From Erythrobacteraceae bacterium (GTDB lineage Bacteria > Pseudomonadota > Alphaproteobacteria > Sphingomonadales > Sphingomonadaceae), in contig JAIYAM010000001.1 of NCBI GenBank assembly GCA_027489065.1, positions 79,719-143,718 on the forward strand: a stretch of DNA of 64,000 nucleotides. The letters are read 5' to 3'. Positions within the stretch are counted from its first letter, which is position 1, and each line of letters opens with the position of its first letter. The notes beneath the pieces are model-generated. The model saw nothing but the letters and a program-made list of their open reading frames with translations, made no database searches and was not told where the DNA came from. Made by a program: the position numbers and the translations under genes. Of this stretch, positions 21,133-30,795 are shown one piece after another.

Positions 21133-22769
21133 GCCGCGTCAGCCTTGGGAGCGGCATCGGGCGCGTCGAGCATCCGCTGGAGCGCCTCGACCGCGCGTTC
21201 GGGCTGGCTCGCGGCGAGCCGCCGGGCGAGTTCGACCTGGCGCGGAAGGTCCTCGAGCATGACCCCGCTCTCGCGACCCTCCGCCGCGGCGAGGCCGTCG
21301 CCGTCCTCCGGCGCGATCGCCAGCGGCGCATCCCCGGCATCGGGCGCAGCGCCCCGGCCCTTGAGCTTGGCGATCAGCGGCCGCACCGCGAGGAGCAGCA
21401 CCAGCAGCACCGCCAGCAACGCCGTGCCGTAGCGCACCAGCATGGCGAACCACGGCTCCTCGTAGAAGGCGGGCGGCGCGAGATCGGCCGGTTCGAACTT
21501 GCTCGCGACGACCTTGACCATGTCGCCGCGCTGGGTGTTCGCGCCCACTGCGGCGCTGACCAGCGCCTCGAGCTGCTGGGCGGTCATGGGCGCGGCCTTC
21601 TTGAGCGCCGCATCGCTCACCGCGACCGCGACCGAAAGCTTGCGCAGGCCGCCCGGCCCGGCGGTGGTGACGGCGACCTCCCGGCCCAGTTCATAGCTGC
21701 GATCGGTGGCAGTCTCGGTGTCGGTCGAGGTGCCGGGCGCGGCGGGCGGGGCGGGCTGCGGCGCGCCGTTCACCAGCTGGGCCTGCGGCGGAGGCGTGTT
21801 GGCCGGGGCGCCGGGCACGCCGCCCGCAGGCGCGGCGCCGGTCCGGGTCGCGTTGCGCTCGCTTTCGGTGCGGACCACGCCTTCCTTCTCGTAGGTCTCG
21901 CGCGCGGAGGTCACCTCGCTGCGATCGAGCTCGACCTGCACCTGCGCGGAGAAGTTGCCTTCGCCCAGCAGGGGCAGCAGCAGTGCATCGAGCTGCTCGG
22001 CGAGCTTGGCCTCGTGCTCACGCTGGAGCGTCAGCCCCTCGCCCTGGGCCGAGCGCGGGTCGGAAAGCAGCCGGCCGTTCTGGTCGACCACCCGCACCGC
22101 ATCCGCGCTCATCCCGGGCACTGAGGCCGCGACGAGATTGACGATCGCCCCGACCTGCTCCTGCGTGAGGCTGCGCCCGCCCGCGAGGCGCACCATCACC
22201 GAAGCGCTGGGCGGGTTGTTCTCGCGCACGAAGACCGAACGGTCAGGGGTGGCGAGATGGACGCGCACGGATTCGATCCCGTCGATCTCGCGGATCGTCA
22301 GGGTCAGCTCGCGCTCGCGCGCCAGCCGCAGGCGTTCGCCTTCCAGAGTGCGCGAGGTGCCGAGTGGCATCGAGTCCAGCATCGCCTCCGCCCCTTCCGG
22401 CGCGGCAATGCCAGCGTTGCTCGCGACCAGCATCTTGGCGCGGTAAAGATCGGCCTCGGACACAGAGAGTGCGCCCGTGCCGGTGTCGATCGCATAGCCG
22501 ATCCCGCCCGCCTCGAGCGTCTCGACCACCTTGGCGCGTTCGGCATCGGTGAGGCTGGTGTAGAGCACCCGGTCGGGCCCGGAGGAAATCGCCATCCACA
22601 GGCCGGCGGCTGCGGCGATCGCACCCACGCCGGCAAGCGCAGGCAGGGCGCGCGCGAGCGCGGGCTGGGCGAGGAACCCGGCCACTGGCGGCGGCAGCAT
22701 GCCGCGCCAGCCGGTCGGATTGGCGGGCAGGCCCGGCGTATCGGCCGGGACGGGGAGAGCGTCGGCCAT
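21129..22769 (-). CDS. fliF: Flagellar MS-ring protein FliF
   Basis: A 546-residue protein with two membrane segments (about residues 35-65 and 440-465) and a large periplasmic part holding the RBM modules (LTDAERAKVVETLEAGGIGY, LTIREIDGIESVRVHLATPD). The C-terminal cytoplasmic tail (QVELARRLAASQPERAVEAL) binds FliG. It starts 3 bp after fliE. The MS ring is the base on which the rest of the motor assembles. Confidence 0.95.
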   Translation of the reverse strand: MADALPVPADTPGLPANPTGWRGMLPPPVAGFLAQPALARALPALAGVGAIAAAAGLWMAISSGPDRVLYTSLTDAERAKVVETLEAGGIGYAIDTGTGALSVSEADLYRAKMLVASNAGIAAPEGAEAMLDSMPLGTSRTLEGERLRLARERELTLTIREIDGIESVRVHLATPDRSVFVRENNPPSASVMVRLAGGRSLTQEQVGAIVNLVAASVPGMSADAVRVVDQNGRLLSDPRSAQGEGLTLQREHEAKLAEQLDALLLPLLGEGNFSAQVQVELDRSEVTSARETYEKEGVVRTESERNATRTGAAPAGGVPGAPANTPPPQAQLVNGAPQPAPPAAPGTSTDTETATDRSYELGREVAVTTAGPGGLRKLSVAVAVSDAALKKAAPMTAQQLEALVSAAVGANTQRGDMVKVVASKFEPADLAPPAFYEEPWFAMLVRYGTALLAVLLVLLLAVRPLIAKLKGRGAAPDAGDAPLAIAPEDGDGLAAAEGRESGVMLEDLPRQVELARRLAASQPERAVEALQRMLDAPDAAPKADAA

Positions 22770-22772
22770 CTA

Positions 22773-23135
22773 TCAGCCCCCCATCCGCATGATGTCTTGG
22801 TAGGCGTTGAGGAGCTTGTTCCTCACCTGCAGCGTGGCCTCGAAGGCGACGCCTGCCTCCTGCCGCGCGAGCATCACCTGGGCGATGTCTGTCACCTGCC
22901 CGCGCTCGTAGGCGACCTGCATCGCACTGGACTGCGCCTGCACCGCGCTGACCTGCCGCAAGGCATTGGTGAGCGTGTCGGCGAAGCCGGCGCCGGGGGC
23001 CTGTGACGGGGCGAAGGCACGCGCGCCCTCGCTCGCCGCGCGCACATCGCGCAGGGCGGCGCTGCGGGCGAGCACCTGGCTGCGCAGGGCCATGACGTCC
23101 TCGACGCCGAAGCTGACGCGACCCACCCCGCTCAT
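22773..23135 (-). CDS. fliE: Flagellar hook-basal body protein FliE
   Basis: A 120-residue protein with the FliE C-terminal signature (VTDIAQVMLARQEAGVAFEA, then LQVRNKLLNAYQDIMRM). FliE joins the MS ring to the proximal rod and is an early export substrate. The start overlaps the flbD stop by 4 bp, so regulator and structural operon are translated together. Confidence 0.92.
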   Translation of the reverse strand: MSGVGRVSFGVEDVMALRSQVLARSAALRDVRAASEGARAFAPSQAPGAGFADTLTNALRQVSAVQAQSSAMQVAYERGQVTDIAQVMLARQEAGVAFEATLQVRNKLLNAYQDIMRMGG

Positions 23136-24430
23136 GCCGCACCCCCCGCCGCGAGCAGGCCCGCGCCGCGCATCGAAGCGAGGCGGTAGCGCAGCGTGCG
23201 TTCGGATATGCCGAGGCTGCGCGCGGTGGCGGCGCGGTTGCCCCCGTTGCGGGCAAGGGTCTCGACGATCGCACGCGCCTCGGAGGCGAAGGCGACATCG
23301 GAGAGCGAGCGCTGCACGTCGTTCCGGGTCATTGCCGGAACGTCGGGCGGGCTTTCCGCGACCGCGCGCACGGCGGTGTCGAAGACGATGTGTGCAGGCG
23401 CGATGGTCCGCGCATCTCCCGCCAGCAGGATCGCGCGGCGCATGACGTTCTCCAGCTCGCGGACGTTGCCGGGCCAGGCGTGGCTCTCGAGCAGCGCCAG
23501 CGCCTCGCCATCGATCCAGCCGGGACGGCCGGGCGCGGGCGCGTGGCGCAGCAGCATGGCGAAGGCGAGTGCGGCGATGTCGCCGGAACGGTCGCGCAGG
23601 GCCGGCAGGCGCAGAGGAAAGACGTTGAGGCGGTAGAGCAGGTCCTCGCGGAAGCGCCCGGCCTCGACCTCGGCGGCAAGGTGCCGGTTGGTCGCGGCGA
23701 CCACGCGCACGTCGACCTTGACCGGCTTGGTCGCGCCCAGCGGCAGGATCTCGCCCTCCTGAAGCGCGCGCAGCATCTTGGATTGCAGCGGCAGCGGCAG
23801 CTCACCGATCTCGTCGAGCAGGAGCGTGCCGCCGTCGGCCGCGCGGAACAGGCCCTCGCCCGCCTCCGCCGCGCCGGTGAAGGCACCCTTGCGGTGGCCG
23901 AACAGCAGCGCCTCGAGCATCGCCTCGGGCATGGCCGCGCAATTGACCGCAACGAAAGCGCCGCCCTCGCGCGCGGAGAGGCGGTGGACGAAGCGCGCCA
24001 GCACTTCCTTGCCGGTGCCGGTCGGGCCTTCGAGCAGCACCGGAATATCGCTCGCGGCGATGCGCTCGGCGAGGGTCAAGAGCGCCAGCGACTGCGGATC
24101 GCCCGCCACCGGCCACCCGCCTTGCGCCGACGCGGCGATCAGCGCCGCGCGGGCGGGAGAGAGCAGCGCCGGATCATAGCCGAGCACGACCCGGTTCTGT
24201 CCCGTCAGCGCGAGCGAGGGGGCCGTGTCATGATCGAGCGTGATCGCGACCTTGCCGCTGCGCGCGATCCCCGCCGCCATCGCGGGCGGCAGACCATCGC
24301 CGAGCACGATCCGGTCGCGCTGCCAGCTTTCGCCCATCAGCGGCAGTGTCATGTCGATCAGGATATCGTGCGCGCGTGCCTGAGGCGCTGGTATCGCGCC
24401 GCGCACGGCGTTGCTCGCCGGTTCCATCAT
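23132..24430 (-). CDS. flbD: Sigma-54-dependent flagellar regulator (FlbD-like)
   Basis: A 432-residue enhancer-binding protein. The AAA+ domain has Walker A GPTGTGKE (135-142), the sigma-54 contact loop GAFTGA (182-187), and Walker B LLLDEIGE (203-210). The C terminus has a Fis-type helix-turn-helix ([20 protein letters not shown]). The first 120 residues do not look like a phosphorylatable receiver: no clear acceptor-Asp motif is visible, as in Caulobacter FlbD. It should activate the three sigma-54 promoters at 36220, 38790 and 40249. It leads the fliE-to-flhB operon with a 4-bp overlap. Confidence 0.88.
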   Translation of the reverse strand: MMEPASNAVRGAIPAPQARAHDILIDMTLPLMGESWQRDRIVLGDGLPPAMAAGIARSGKVAITLDHDTAPSLALTGQNRVVLGYDPALLSPARAALIAASAQGGWPVAGDPQSLALLTLAERIAASDIPVLLEGPTGTGKEVLARFVHRLSAREGGAFVAVNCAAMPEAMLEALLFGHRKGAFTGAAEAGEGLFRAADGGTLLLDEIGELPLPLQSKMLRALQEGEILPLGATKPVKVDVRVVAATNRHLAAEVEAGRFREDLLYRLNVFPLRLPALRDRSGDIAALAFAMLLRHAPAPGRPGWIDGEALALLESHAWPGNVRELENVMRRAILLAGDARTIAPAHIVFDTAVRAVAESPPDVPAMTRNDVQRSLSDVAFASEARAIVETLARNGGNRAATARSLGISERTLRYRLASMRGAGLLAAGGAA

Positions 24431-24624
24431 GCTTGCCCCTGAATGAGTGCGTGGTTGGTCTCGGCAATCCTGTGCCGCAGTCAGCCTGCACAGGAGGCAA
24501 ATTTAAGCCCCCGTAGCTTCCCCTAAGCGTGCCTGGACAATCGCTGCGATGCCGACCGGCAGGGTCGCCCCAACGGGCAAGGCTCCTCCAGCAATGCCCT
24601 ATTTTTGCATGATTATTCGGCGCG

Positions 24625-24652
24625 CTTAAACATTTCGCGCCCCGACCGCTCT
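24625..24652 (+). promoter_or_regulatory. Sigma-28 (FliA) promoter of fliC
   Basis: CTTAAA (24625-24630), a 14-bp spacer and ACCGCTCT (24645-24652). It matches the boxes and spacing of the flgM, fliD and MotA-like promoters in this window. The predicted transcript starts near 24659, giving a 5' leader of about 50 bases before the fliC ATG at 24710. The whole 279-bp gap between flbD and fliC holds no gene that I can see. Confidence 0.65.
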
Positions 24653-24709
24653 AAGCCCCAGCAGCGACGGGCCAGTTCGTCCTGCATGGACCACTCGGGA
24701 GTTTTCAAG

Positions 24710-25534
24710 ATGAACGTGATCAACACCAATATTTCGGCCCTGCGCGCCACCAACTCTGCCGTGAGTGCGGGCAAGATGCTCGGCACTTCAATGGAGCGCC
24801 TCTCCAGCGGCAAGCGCATCAACAGCGCCGCCGACGATGCCGCCGGCCTCGCGATCGTCAACTCGATGACTTCGCAGATTCGCGGCATGGCGCAGGGCGT
24901 TCGCAACGCCAACGACGGCATCAGCCTCGCCCAGACCGCGGAAGGCGCTCTGAACGAAGTGACCAACATGCTCCAGCGCATCCGCGAGCTGGCGGTGCAG
25001 GCCGGTTCGGACACCTACCAGGACACCGACCGCGACAACATCCAGGCGGAAGTCGACGAACTGAGCGCCCAGATCCTCCAGGTCGTCGAGAACACCGAGT
25101 TCAACGGCATCAACCTGTTCAACGGCGGCTCCACCGTCACCGTGCTGGCCGGTGCGAACAATGCCGACACGATCGACGTGACCCTCGATGACCTCAGCGG
25201 CCTGACCGCCGCCGGCGGCGCAGGCTCGTTCGACGTCACCGGCACCGACGGTACCGCCGCGCGCACCGCGCTCGCCGACATCGACACCGACATCGAGACG
25301 ATCTCGACCACCCGTGCGACGCTCGGTGCGGCCCAGAACCGCCTCCAGTCGGCGGTGAACAACCTCACCAACGTCACGACCAACCTCGCCGACGCGCGTT
25401 CGCGGATCCAGGACACCGACTACTCGGTGGAAACCACCGCCCTCGCCAAGTCGCAGATCCTCGGCCAGGCCTCGACCGCGATGCTGGCCCAGGCCAACCA
25501 GTCGCAGCAGAACGTCCTGTCGCTGCTGCGCTAA
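24710..25534 (+). CDS. fliC: Flagellin
   Basis: A 274-residue flagellin. The N-terminal D0/D1 half ([40 protein letters not shown]) and the C-terminal half ([20 protein letters not shown], ending NVLSLLR) are canonical, with a short variable middle of about 90 residues. The ATG at 24710 lies 10 bp after GGGAG; the frame upstream to 24605 is rejected. It is a single flagellin gene with its own FliA promoter and a strong terminator. Its GC content is visibly lower than that of its neighbours, as is normal for a highly expressed Asn/Thr-rich protein. Confidence 0.97.
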   Translation: MNVINTNISALRATNSAVSAGKMLGTSMERLSSGKRINSAADDAAGLAIVNSMTSQIRGMAQGVRNANDGISLAQTAEGALNEVTNMLQRIRELAVQAGSDTYQDTDRDNIQAEVDELSAQILQVVENTEFNGINLFNGGSTVTVLAGANNADTIDVTLDDLSGLTAAGGAGSFDVTGTDGTAARTALADIDTDIETISTTRATLGAAQNRLQSAVNNLTNVTTNLADARSRIQDTDYSVETTALAKSQILGQASTAMLAQANQSQQNVLSLLR

Positions 25535-25589
25535 TCGCCCCTACCCCGCGCGCCGCCCGCTCTCCCCTAGGGGGCGGCGCGACACTCCA

Positions 25590-25619
25590 AGCCCGGAGCC
25601 GCAAGGCTCCGGGCTTTTT
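25590..25619 (+). terminator. Rho-independent terminator of fliC
   Basis: A perfect 11-bp stem (AGCCCGGAGCC / GGCTCCGGGCT) with a GCAA tetraloop, followed by a run of five T. It lies 55 bp after the flagellin stop and just before the end of the convergent HAD gene. Confidence 0.93.
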
Positions 25620-25623
25620 CGCC

Positions 25624-26280
25624 TCAGCCGGTGAGCCGCGCCACCTCTTCCCACGTTCCGACGACATGATCGGCACCGGCATCCAGCAGGCGCTCGGCGT
25701 GCCCGGGCCGGATATGCGATCCGGCGCACAGGCCGATCACGCGCATGCCCGCAGCCTTGCCCGCCAGCACGCCCGACGCGCTGTCCTCGATGACGGTGCA
25801 GCGGTGCGGATCGACCGCGAGGGCGCGCGCGGCCAACAGGTAGATGTCGGGATCGGGCTTGCCCCGCACCACCATGTCCGCGCTGAACACCTTACCCGAA
25901 AACGCCGCCTCCAGGCCCAGCACCTCGAGGCAAAGTGCCAGCCGGTCCGCCGAGCTGGAGGAGGCGATCGCTCTGGGGCGATCGCCGAGAGCACGGATGA
26001 AGGCGCTGGCGCCAGGCACCTCGACGAGGTCGTCGCGCAGGCGGGCAAGGGTTGCGGCTTTCAGGGTATCGCCGAGATCGGCGGGCGGGGGATAGCCGAG
26101 ACCCTGCTCGATGCGCGCCAGCACCTCGTGCCAGCGGCGACCCATGTAGCGGTCAAATGCCTGATCGATCGTCGTCGTCAGGCCCAGCGCGGTCAGGCGC
26201 TCGGCCAGCACGCCGTTTGCGAGTGCTTCGCTGTCGGCAATGACGCCGTCGAAATCGAAGATGATCGGGCCCGGGGACAT
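25624..26280 (-). CDS. HAD-family phosphatase (beta-phosphoglucomutase-like)
   Basis: A 218-residue HAD hydrolase with the nucleophile motif FDFDGVIADSE at the N terminus, the motif-II serine in AIASSSSADR, the motif-III lysine in RGKPDPDIYL and the acidic motif in CTVIEDSASGV. The helical cap insert places it in the subgroup of beta-phosphoglucomutase and 2-deoxyglucose-6-phosphatase-like enzymes. I chose the ATG at 26280; the longer frame starts at a TTG and has no ribosome site. It sits between fliC and motB but has no evident flagellar role. Confidence 0.82.
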   Translation of the reverse strand: MSPGPIIFDFDGVIADSEALANGVLAERLTALGLTTTIDQAFDRYMGRRWHEVLARIEQGLGYPPPADLGDTLKAATLARLRDDLVEVPGASAFIRALGDRPRAIASSSSADRLALCLEVLGLEAAFSGKVFSADMVVRGKPDPDIYLLAARALAVDPHRCTVIEDSASGVLAGKAAGMRVIGLCAGSHIRPGHAERLLDAGADHVVGTWEEVARLTG

Positions 26281-26370
26281 GGCGCGAAGCGATGCCAAGG
26301 CGGGGCGGCGTCCGGCGAGCCGCAATCGACCGGCAGCATCACGCCGCCGATCAGTGCGTCTGCGCGCTAT

Positions 26371-27297
26371 TCAGGGCCTGGCTTGCGGCTTGGCGCCAGA
26401 CTTCGCAGCCGCCTGCGGCGGGGCGGGGAAGGCGACGGGGGCACCCCGCCCCTCGAGCAGCAGCAGCGAGATGCGGCGGTTGCGCGGATCGGCGGGGTTG
26501 TCGCCGATCAGCGGCTCGGTCTCGGCCACGCCCTCGATCCGGGCGAAGCGCCCTGCCGGAACGCCGCCCAGCACCAGCGCCTGGCGCGTGGCCTCGGCGC
26601 GGCCGGCGGAGAGCGACCAGTTGTTGCCCCGCACCCCGCCGCGCCACGGCAGCGAATCCGTGTGGCCGCGCAGGATCAGCGGAGCAGGCTCGTCCTTGAC
26701 GGTGTCGGAGATCACCGCGAGCAACTCGCGCGCTTGTCTGGTGAGGATCGTCGTGCCGAGCTCGAACATGGAGAAGTCGGCATCGTCCATCAGGTCGATA
26801 CGGATTCCCTCGGGCGAACGCATCACCCGTACCTGCCGGGCGAGGTGCGAAAGCTTGCGGCGCTCGGCAAGCTTCTTCTCGATCGCCTCGCGGATCTCGC
26901 GCAGGCGCTCGTTCTCCTTGATCTCCTGGGTCCGCTTGCCGGCTTCCTTCGGCCCGCCCGAGGAGTCGCGCGGGATCGTCAGCGTCTGACGGCCGGTCTG
27001 GCCCTTGCGGTTGGGATAGTCGTCGGCATCGATGATCGAGGAACCGCCGAGCAGGCCGTTGGCGCCCGCGCTTTCCTTGCGCAGCTTGACCAGCGTCGGC
27101 GTGAAGTAATCGGCAATCCCCTTGCGCTGCTTCTCCTCGGTCGCGCCGAGCAGCCAGAGCAGCAGGAAGAAGGCCATCATCGCGGTCACGAAATCCGCAT
27201 AGGCGACCTTCCATGCGCCGCCGTGGTGGCCTCCTTCGACGATCGTGACCTTCTTGACGATGATCGGCGCGGGGATCGCAGCGTTGCCGTCGGCCAC
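26371..27297 (-). CDS. motB: Stator protein MotB
   Basis: A 308-residue stator subunit: a short cytoplasmic N terminus, one membrane helix with the proton-carrying Asp35 in YADFVTAMMAFFLLLWLLG, a plug/linker region and a C-terminal OmpA-like peptidoglycan-binding domain (LILRGHTDSLPW, then RAEATRQALVLGGVP). Length and order are standard. It starts 1 bp after motA and ends the flgB-to-motB gene string. Confidence 0.95.
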   Translation of the reverse strand: MADGNAAIPAPIIVKKVTIVEGGHHGGAWKVAYADFVTAMMAFFLLLWLLGATEEKQRKGIADYFTPTLVKLRKESAGANGLLGGSSIIDADDYPNRKGQTGRQTLTIPRDSSGGPKEAGKRTQEIKENERLREIREAIEKKLAERRKLSHLARQVRVMRSPEGIRIDLMDDADFSMFELGTTILTRQARELLAVISDTVKDEPAPLILRGHTDSLPWRGGVRGNNWSLSAGRAEATRQALVLGGVPAGRFARIEGVAETEPLIGDNPADPRNRRISLLLLEGRGAPVAFPAPPQAAAKSGAKPQARP

Positions 27298-27298
27298 G

Positions 27299-28162
27299 TC
27301 AGCGGCCCCGCATCATGTCGAGCAGGTCGGTCAGCTTGGGGCGATGCGCCGGCGGCAGGCCCGAACGCGCCGCCTCGAGCACCAGCGGCTGCGGGTATCC
27401 GTGCAGGCTCGCGATGATCACCTGCTTGATCGAATGGAAGATCTGGCTGTCGTGAGCGTTGATCTGCTTCAAGCGCGCTCCCAGCGGACTGGTGATGCCA
27501 TAGGCGAGCAGCACGCCGAGGAAGGTGCCGACCAGCGCCGAACCGATCATCTTGCCGAGGATCTCGGGCGGCTCGTTGATCGCGCCCATGGTCTTAATGA
27601 TCCCCAGCACCGCCGCGACGATCCCCAGCGCGGGCAGCGCGTCGGCGAGCGACTGGATCATGTGCGCCGGCTCCTCCATCTCGTGGAGCTGGGTCTTGAT
27701 CGCGGAATCGATCACTTCCTCGACCGCGTGGGTATCGAGCGTGCCCGAGGAAACCACCATCAGGGTCAGCGGATCGCAGATCATCGCGGTGACGACCGGG
27801 TCGGCCTGGAGGCGCGGGTATTCGCTGAAGATCGTCGAACTGGCCGGCTCGGTGACGTGGCTTTCCAGCGCGACCGCACCTTCGGAACGCAGCAATTTCA
27901 TCAGCTTGCTGGTCAGCGCGATCGCGTCAATGTGGTCCTCGTCGGTGTATTTCTGGCCCTTGAAGGTGCGCTGCACCCCGCTGCCGAGCAGCTTGATGGC
28001 GTGCATCGAGTTGCCGATCAGCGTCGCCCCGACCGCCGCTCCGCCGATGATCATGAACTCGAGCGGGAGGGCGGCGAGCACCGGGCCCATGGCGCCGCCG
28101 GCGAGCATGAAGCCGCCGAAGACCATGACGAGGAGCACGACAATGCCGATAGCAGGCAACAC
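27299..28162 (-). CDS. motA: Stator protein MotA
   Basis: A 287-residue four-pass membrane protein typical of the longer, proton-type MotA class. Signatures include LEFMIIGGAAVGATLIGNSM near the start and ADALPALGIVAAVLGIIKTM in the third and fourth membrane segments. The cytoplasmic loop between segments 2 and 3 carries the charged residues that face FliG. It lies 13 bp after flgL, so motAB is probably read from the flg operon, possibly helped by an internal promoter in flgH. Confidence 0.95.
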   Translation of the reverse strand: MLPAIGIVVLLVMVFGGFMLAGGAMGPVLAALPLEFMIIGGAAVGATLIGNSMHAIKLLGSGVQRTFKGQKYTDEDHIDAIALTSKLMKLLRSEGAVALESHVTEPASSTIFSEYPRLQADPVVTAMICDPLTLMVVSSGTLDTHAVEEVIDSAIKTQLHEMEEPAHMIQSLADALPALGIVAAVLGIIKTMGAINEPPEILGKMIGSALVGTFLGVLLAYGITSPLGARLKQINAHDSQIFHSIKQVIIASLHGYPQPLVLEAARSGLPPAHRPKLTDLLDMMRGR

Positions 28163-28175
28163 GTTTGGTCGCTCC

Positions 28176-29096
28176 TCAGCGCAGTGCGTCGAACAGGGTC
28201 AGCGAACTGACGCGGGCGAAGGCGGCCTGGGTGGCCTCGAGCGCGGTGAGCGACTGCTGGAGCCGGGCAACGGCGTCGGCGACCTCGGTGTCGCCGACCC
28301 GCGAGCGTTGCTGGGCCAGCGCGATGCCGCGTTCGCCCTGCTGCTCCTCGACCTGCTCGACCCACGCCATGCGGGTGCCGAAGATCGTCTGCGCGCGGCT
28401 CACGGTATCGAGCGCGGTGTCGATCCCGGCGATTGCGGCGTTGGCCGCGGCGACCGGATCGGGCGCGCCGCCCTGCAAGGCGGCGGTCAGATTGCCGAGC
28501 ACGGCGAAGGCGCTCGAAGGCGAGCCCCCTAGGCTGAATTCGAACACCTCGTTGCCCGGAAGCCCGCGCTCGATGGCGGTGCCGGGCGCGATCGGAACCG
28601 CGCCGCTGTTCGGGGTGCCGGCATAGGTGACGTTGCCCGCCGCGTCGCGGGTGAAGGCGGCCACCGATGACTGACCGGCGAACAGCGGCTCACCGGTCAG
28701 CGAAGTCGCGTTGGCGCGGCTGAACAGCTGCTGCCCGAGCTGCTCGAGTTCGAAGGCGATCGCTTGTCGCGCGCGGTCGCCGGTGGGCGTGCTCGCCGCC
28801 TGCAGCGTCAGCTCGCGGGCGCGCTGGAGCAGCAGGGTGACCGCTTCGAGCTCGTTCGAGGCCGCGCCGAGATCCTGCCCGAGCCGCGCGGCATTGTCGC
28901 CCTCGACCTTGGCGAGCGCCTCGCGCCGCGCGACGCTGCGCAGCTGCGCGGCGGCGGCCGGGTCTTCCGAGCCGCGCTCGATACGGCGGCCGGTGGCGAT
29001 CTGACTGCGGGTGCGCTCGATACCGGACCGCAGATCGGCCATTTGCGACAGCGAGCGGTTGAAGAAGGACCCGGCAGAATTGGTGATGGAACTCAT
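28176..29096 (-). CDS. flgL: Hook-filament junction protein FlgL
   Basis: A 306-residue flagellin-like protein. The N-terminal heptads (FFNRSLSQMADLRSGIERTR, SQIATGRRIERGSEDPAAAA) and the C-terminal helix (AVARLQQSLTALEATQAAFA, then RVSSLTLFDALR) match FlgL. With FlgK it joins the hook to the filament. It follows flgK by 14 bp. Confidence 0.9.
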   Translation of the reverse strand: MSSITNSAGSFFNRSLSQMADLRSGIERTRSQIATGRRIERGSEDPAAAAQLRSVARREALAKVEGDNAARLGQDLGAASNELEAVTLLLQRARELTLQAASTPTGDRARQAIAFELEQLGQQLFSRANATSLTGEPLFAGQSSVAAFTRDAAGNVTYAGTPNSGAVPIAPGTAIERGLPGNEVFEFSLGGSPSSAFAVLGNLTAALQGGAPDPVAAANAAIAGIDTALDTVSRAQTIFGTRMAWVEQVEEQQGERGIALAQQRSRVGDTEVADAVARLQQSLTALEATQAAFARVSSLTLFDALR

Positions 29097-29110
29097 TGCG
29101 GCGCGCTCCC

Positions 29111-30451
29111 TTACCTGAGACCGAGGATCGTATCGAACAGCTCGGCGGCGACCTGGATCACCCGGCTGTTCGCTTCGAAGGCTTGCTGGAGACGCACCAG
29201 ATTGGCGGCCTCGGTGTCGAGATCGACTCCGGTCTCGCGCAGCAGTTCGGTCTCGGCGCTTTGGGCGACCACCTTGAGCCCGTCACTGCGGGTCTCGAGC
29301 GCGGAGACGCGGCTCGACAGGCCAAGCAGCAGAGTGTCGGCGCGGGTCACCGGCCCGTTGCCGGCACCCAGCGCGCCGAGCAGCGCCGCGAGGTTGGCCG
29401 TCTCGCGGCTCCCGGCGGGCGCGCCGGACGGCGCGGTCGCAAGCGAGGTAGCCGAAGTGAGCACGACGCTGATGTCGCCCGCACCGGACCCGGCGAACAG
29501 CGGCTGCCCGGGCGAGCCGTCGGCGGCGGCGCCATTGCCCTGCGCCGTGTTGGCGATGCCGATCACCGAGAGCGCGATGGCGTCGAGATCGTTCTGAAGT
29601 CCTGCCATGCTCACCAGCGCGCTGGTGCGGCCCGCCATGGCTCCGCCCGAAGGCGCGAAACCGGTTCCCCCGACGGTGAAGCTGGCGGTGCCGTCGGCGG
29701 CGAAGGTGACTGAGAGCGTCTGCGCGGTCGCCCCGGTCACCAGCGCCACTGGCGGCGTGCCCGACAGCACGACGTCGGCGGTGCCATCGGCGTTGATCGT
29801 GGGCTGAAGCCCGAACTCCTCGGAGAGCTGGCGCAGCACCTTGTCGCGTGCGTCGAGCAGCCCTGCGCGGCCCGCCGTGCCCTCGCGCGCACCGACGAGG
29901 TCGGCGTTGATCGCCGCGAGCTCCTCGGCGCGTTCGTTCATGGTGAGCGTCTTGGCGCCCATTTCGGCCTGAACGAGCGAACGGGCATTGGCGAGCGTGC
30001 CATTGGCGATGCGGAAATTGCCCGCCATCTTGCGCGCGCTCTCCAGCGCTGAAAGCCGCAGCGCCGGTTCGAGCGGGTTGTTCTGGAGGCGGGTGAGCGA
30101 AGCCTCAAAGTCGACGAGCCCGGCGTAGAGACCCGAATTCTCGATGGCGCTCTCGGCCTCGCGCATGGCGAAGAATTCCGACTTTGCCGCCGACAGCGCA
30201 GAGGAGGCATCGCGGGCCTGACGCTGCACCAGCGCGCTCTCGGCGCGTTCGATCACGCCGGGGCGCACCCCGCCGAGCGAATCCTGCGCATTCGTGCCGA
30301 TGGAGCCGGTCATCACCAGCTCGCCCTGGGTCAGGGTGCGGCGCGAATAGTTGGGGTTCTCGGCATTGGCGACGTTCTGCGCCGTCAGCTCGAGGTTGCG
30401 GCGGGTGGCAGTGAGGCCCGAACGGCCGATGGTGAAGATCGCGGTGGGCAT
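29111..30451 (-). CDS. flgK: Hook-filament junction protein FlgK
   Basis: A 446-residue hook-associated protein 1. The N terminus ARRNLELTAQNVANAENPNY is replaced here by LTATRRNLELTAQNVANAEN, the classic rod/hook protein motif, and the C terminus ends EANSRVIQVAAELFDTILGL. It is somewhat shorter than enterobacterial FlgK (about 550), with the loss in the central variable region. Its start shares one base with the flgJ stop. Confidence 0.93.
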   Translation of the reverse strand: MPTAIFTIGRSGLTATRRNLELTAQNVANAENPNYSRRTLTQGELVMTGSIGTNAQDSLGGVRPGVIERAESALVQRQARDASSALSAAKSEFFAMREAESAIENSGLYAGLVDFEASLTRLQNNPLEPALRLSALESARKMAGNFRIANGTLANARSLVQAEMGAKTLTMNERAEELAAINADLVGAREGTAGRAGLLDARDKVLRQLSEEFGLQPTINADGTADVVLSGTPPVALVTGATAQTLSVTFAADGTASFTVGGTGFAPSGGAMAGRTSALVSMAGLQNDLDAIALSVIGIANTAQGNGAAADGSPGQPLFAGSGAGDISVVLTSATSLATAPSGAPAGSRETANLAALLGALGAGNGPVTRADTLLLGLSSRVSALETRSDGLKVVAQSAETELLRETGVDLDTEAANLVRLQQAFEANSRVIQVAAELFDTILGLR

Positions 30452-30795
30452 CAGTTTTCCCCCTGAGCGCGTTCATGCGGTGGAAGGTATTGCGCAAGCT
30501 GTGCCTCGATGCTCCGGGCAAACCCGAAGGCACCGTTGGCGGCGGCGATTTCGGCGAAGTGGTCGTCCCGCATCGCCTCGAACTGCTGGCGACCGCCGCC
30601 AGTCAGCGGGGTCTCCTCGGTGAAGGCCGAGGCGCGGGCGGTGGCGAGCATCTTGCGCACCATGATCGCCTCGAAGCCTTCGGCAGCCTTGCGCAGCGCA
30701 GCACGATCCGGAGAGAGGCCAGAGGCACCGGCCGCTTCCGAATGTGCCGCGCTGCTGGCTGCAACCGGGCCGGAAGGGGTCACCGGCCCGGTCAC
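30451..30795 (-). CDS. flgJ: FlgJ rod-binding domain protein (no muramidase domain)
   Basis: A 114-residue protein equal to the N-terminal rod-scaffold domain of FlgJ (LRKAAEGFEAIMVRKMLATA). The C-terminal glucosaminidase domain found in enteric FlgJ is absent, which is usual in alphaproteobacteria. The separate transglycosylase gene at 40322 probably supplies the wall-cutting activity. It overlaps flgI by 4 bp and flgK by 1 bp. Confidence 0.87.
   Translation of the reverse strand: MTGPVTPSGPVAASSAAHSEAAGASGLSPDRAALRKAAEGFEAIMVRKMLATARASAFTEETPLTGGGRQQFEAMRDDHFAEIAAANGAFGFARSIEAQLAQYLPPHERAQGEN

Noticed and set aside
24463..24478. A sigma-54-like sequence upstream of flbD on the minus strand (CGGCACAGGATTGC).
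   Set aside because: The GG-GC distance is 9 instead of 10 bp, which normally abolishes activity.
24480..24507. CTTAAA on the minus strand upstream of flbD, a possible FliA -35 box.
   Set aside because: The sequence 14 bp downstream (AGGCTGAC) does not resemble the -10 box.
24518..24535. A perfect -24-like AGGCACGCTT on the minus strand upstream of flbD.
   Set aside because: The -12 position reads GG, not GC; no usable -12 element.
24594..24611. A sigma-54-like sequence upstream of fliC (ATGCCCTATTTTTGCA).
   Set aside because: The -25 G is replaced by T, and the clear FliA promoter at 24625 explains fliC expression better.
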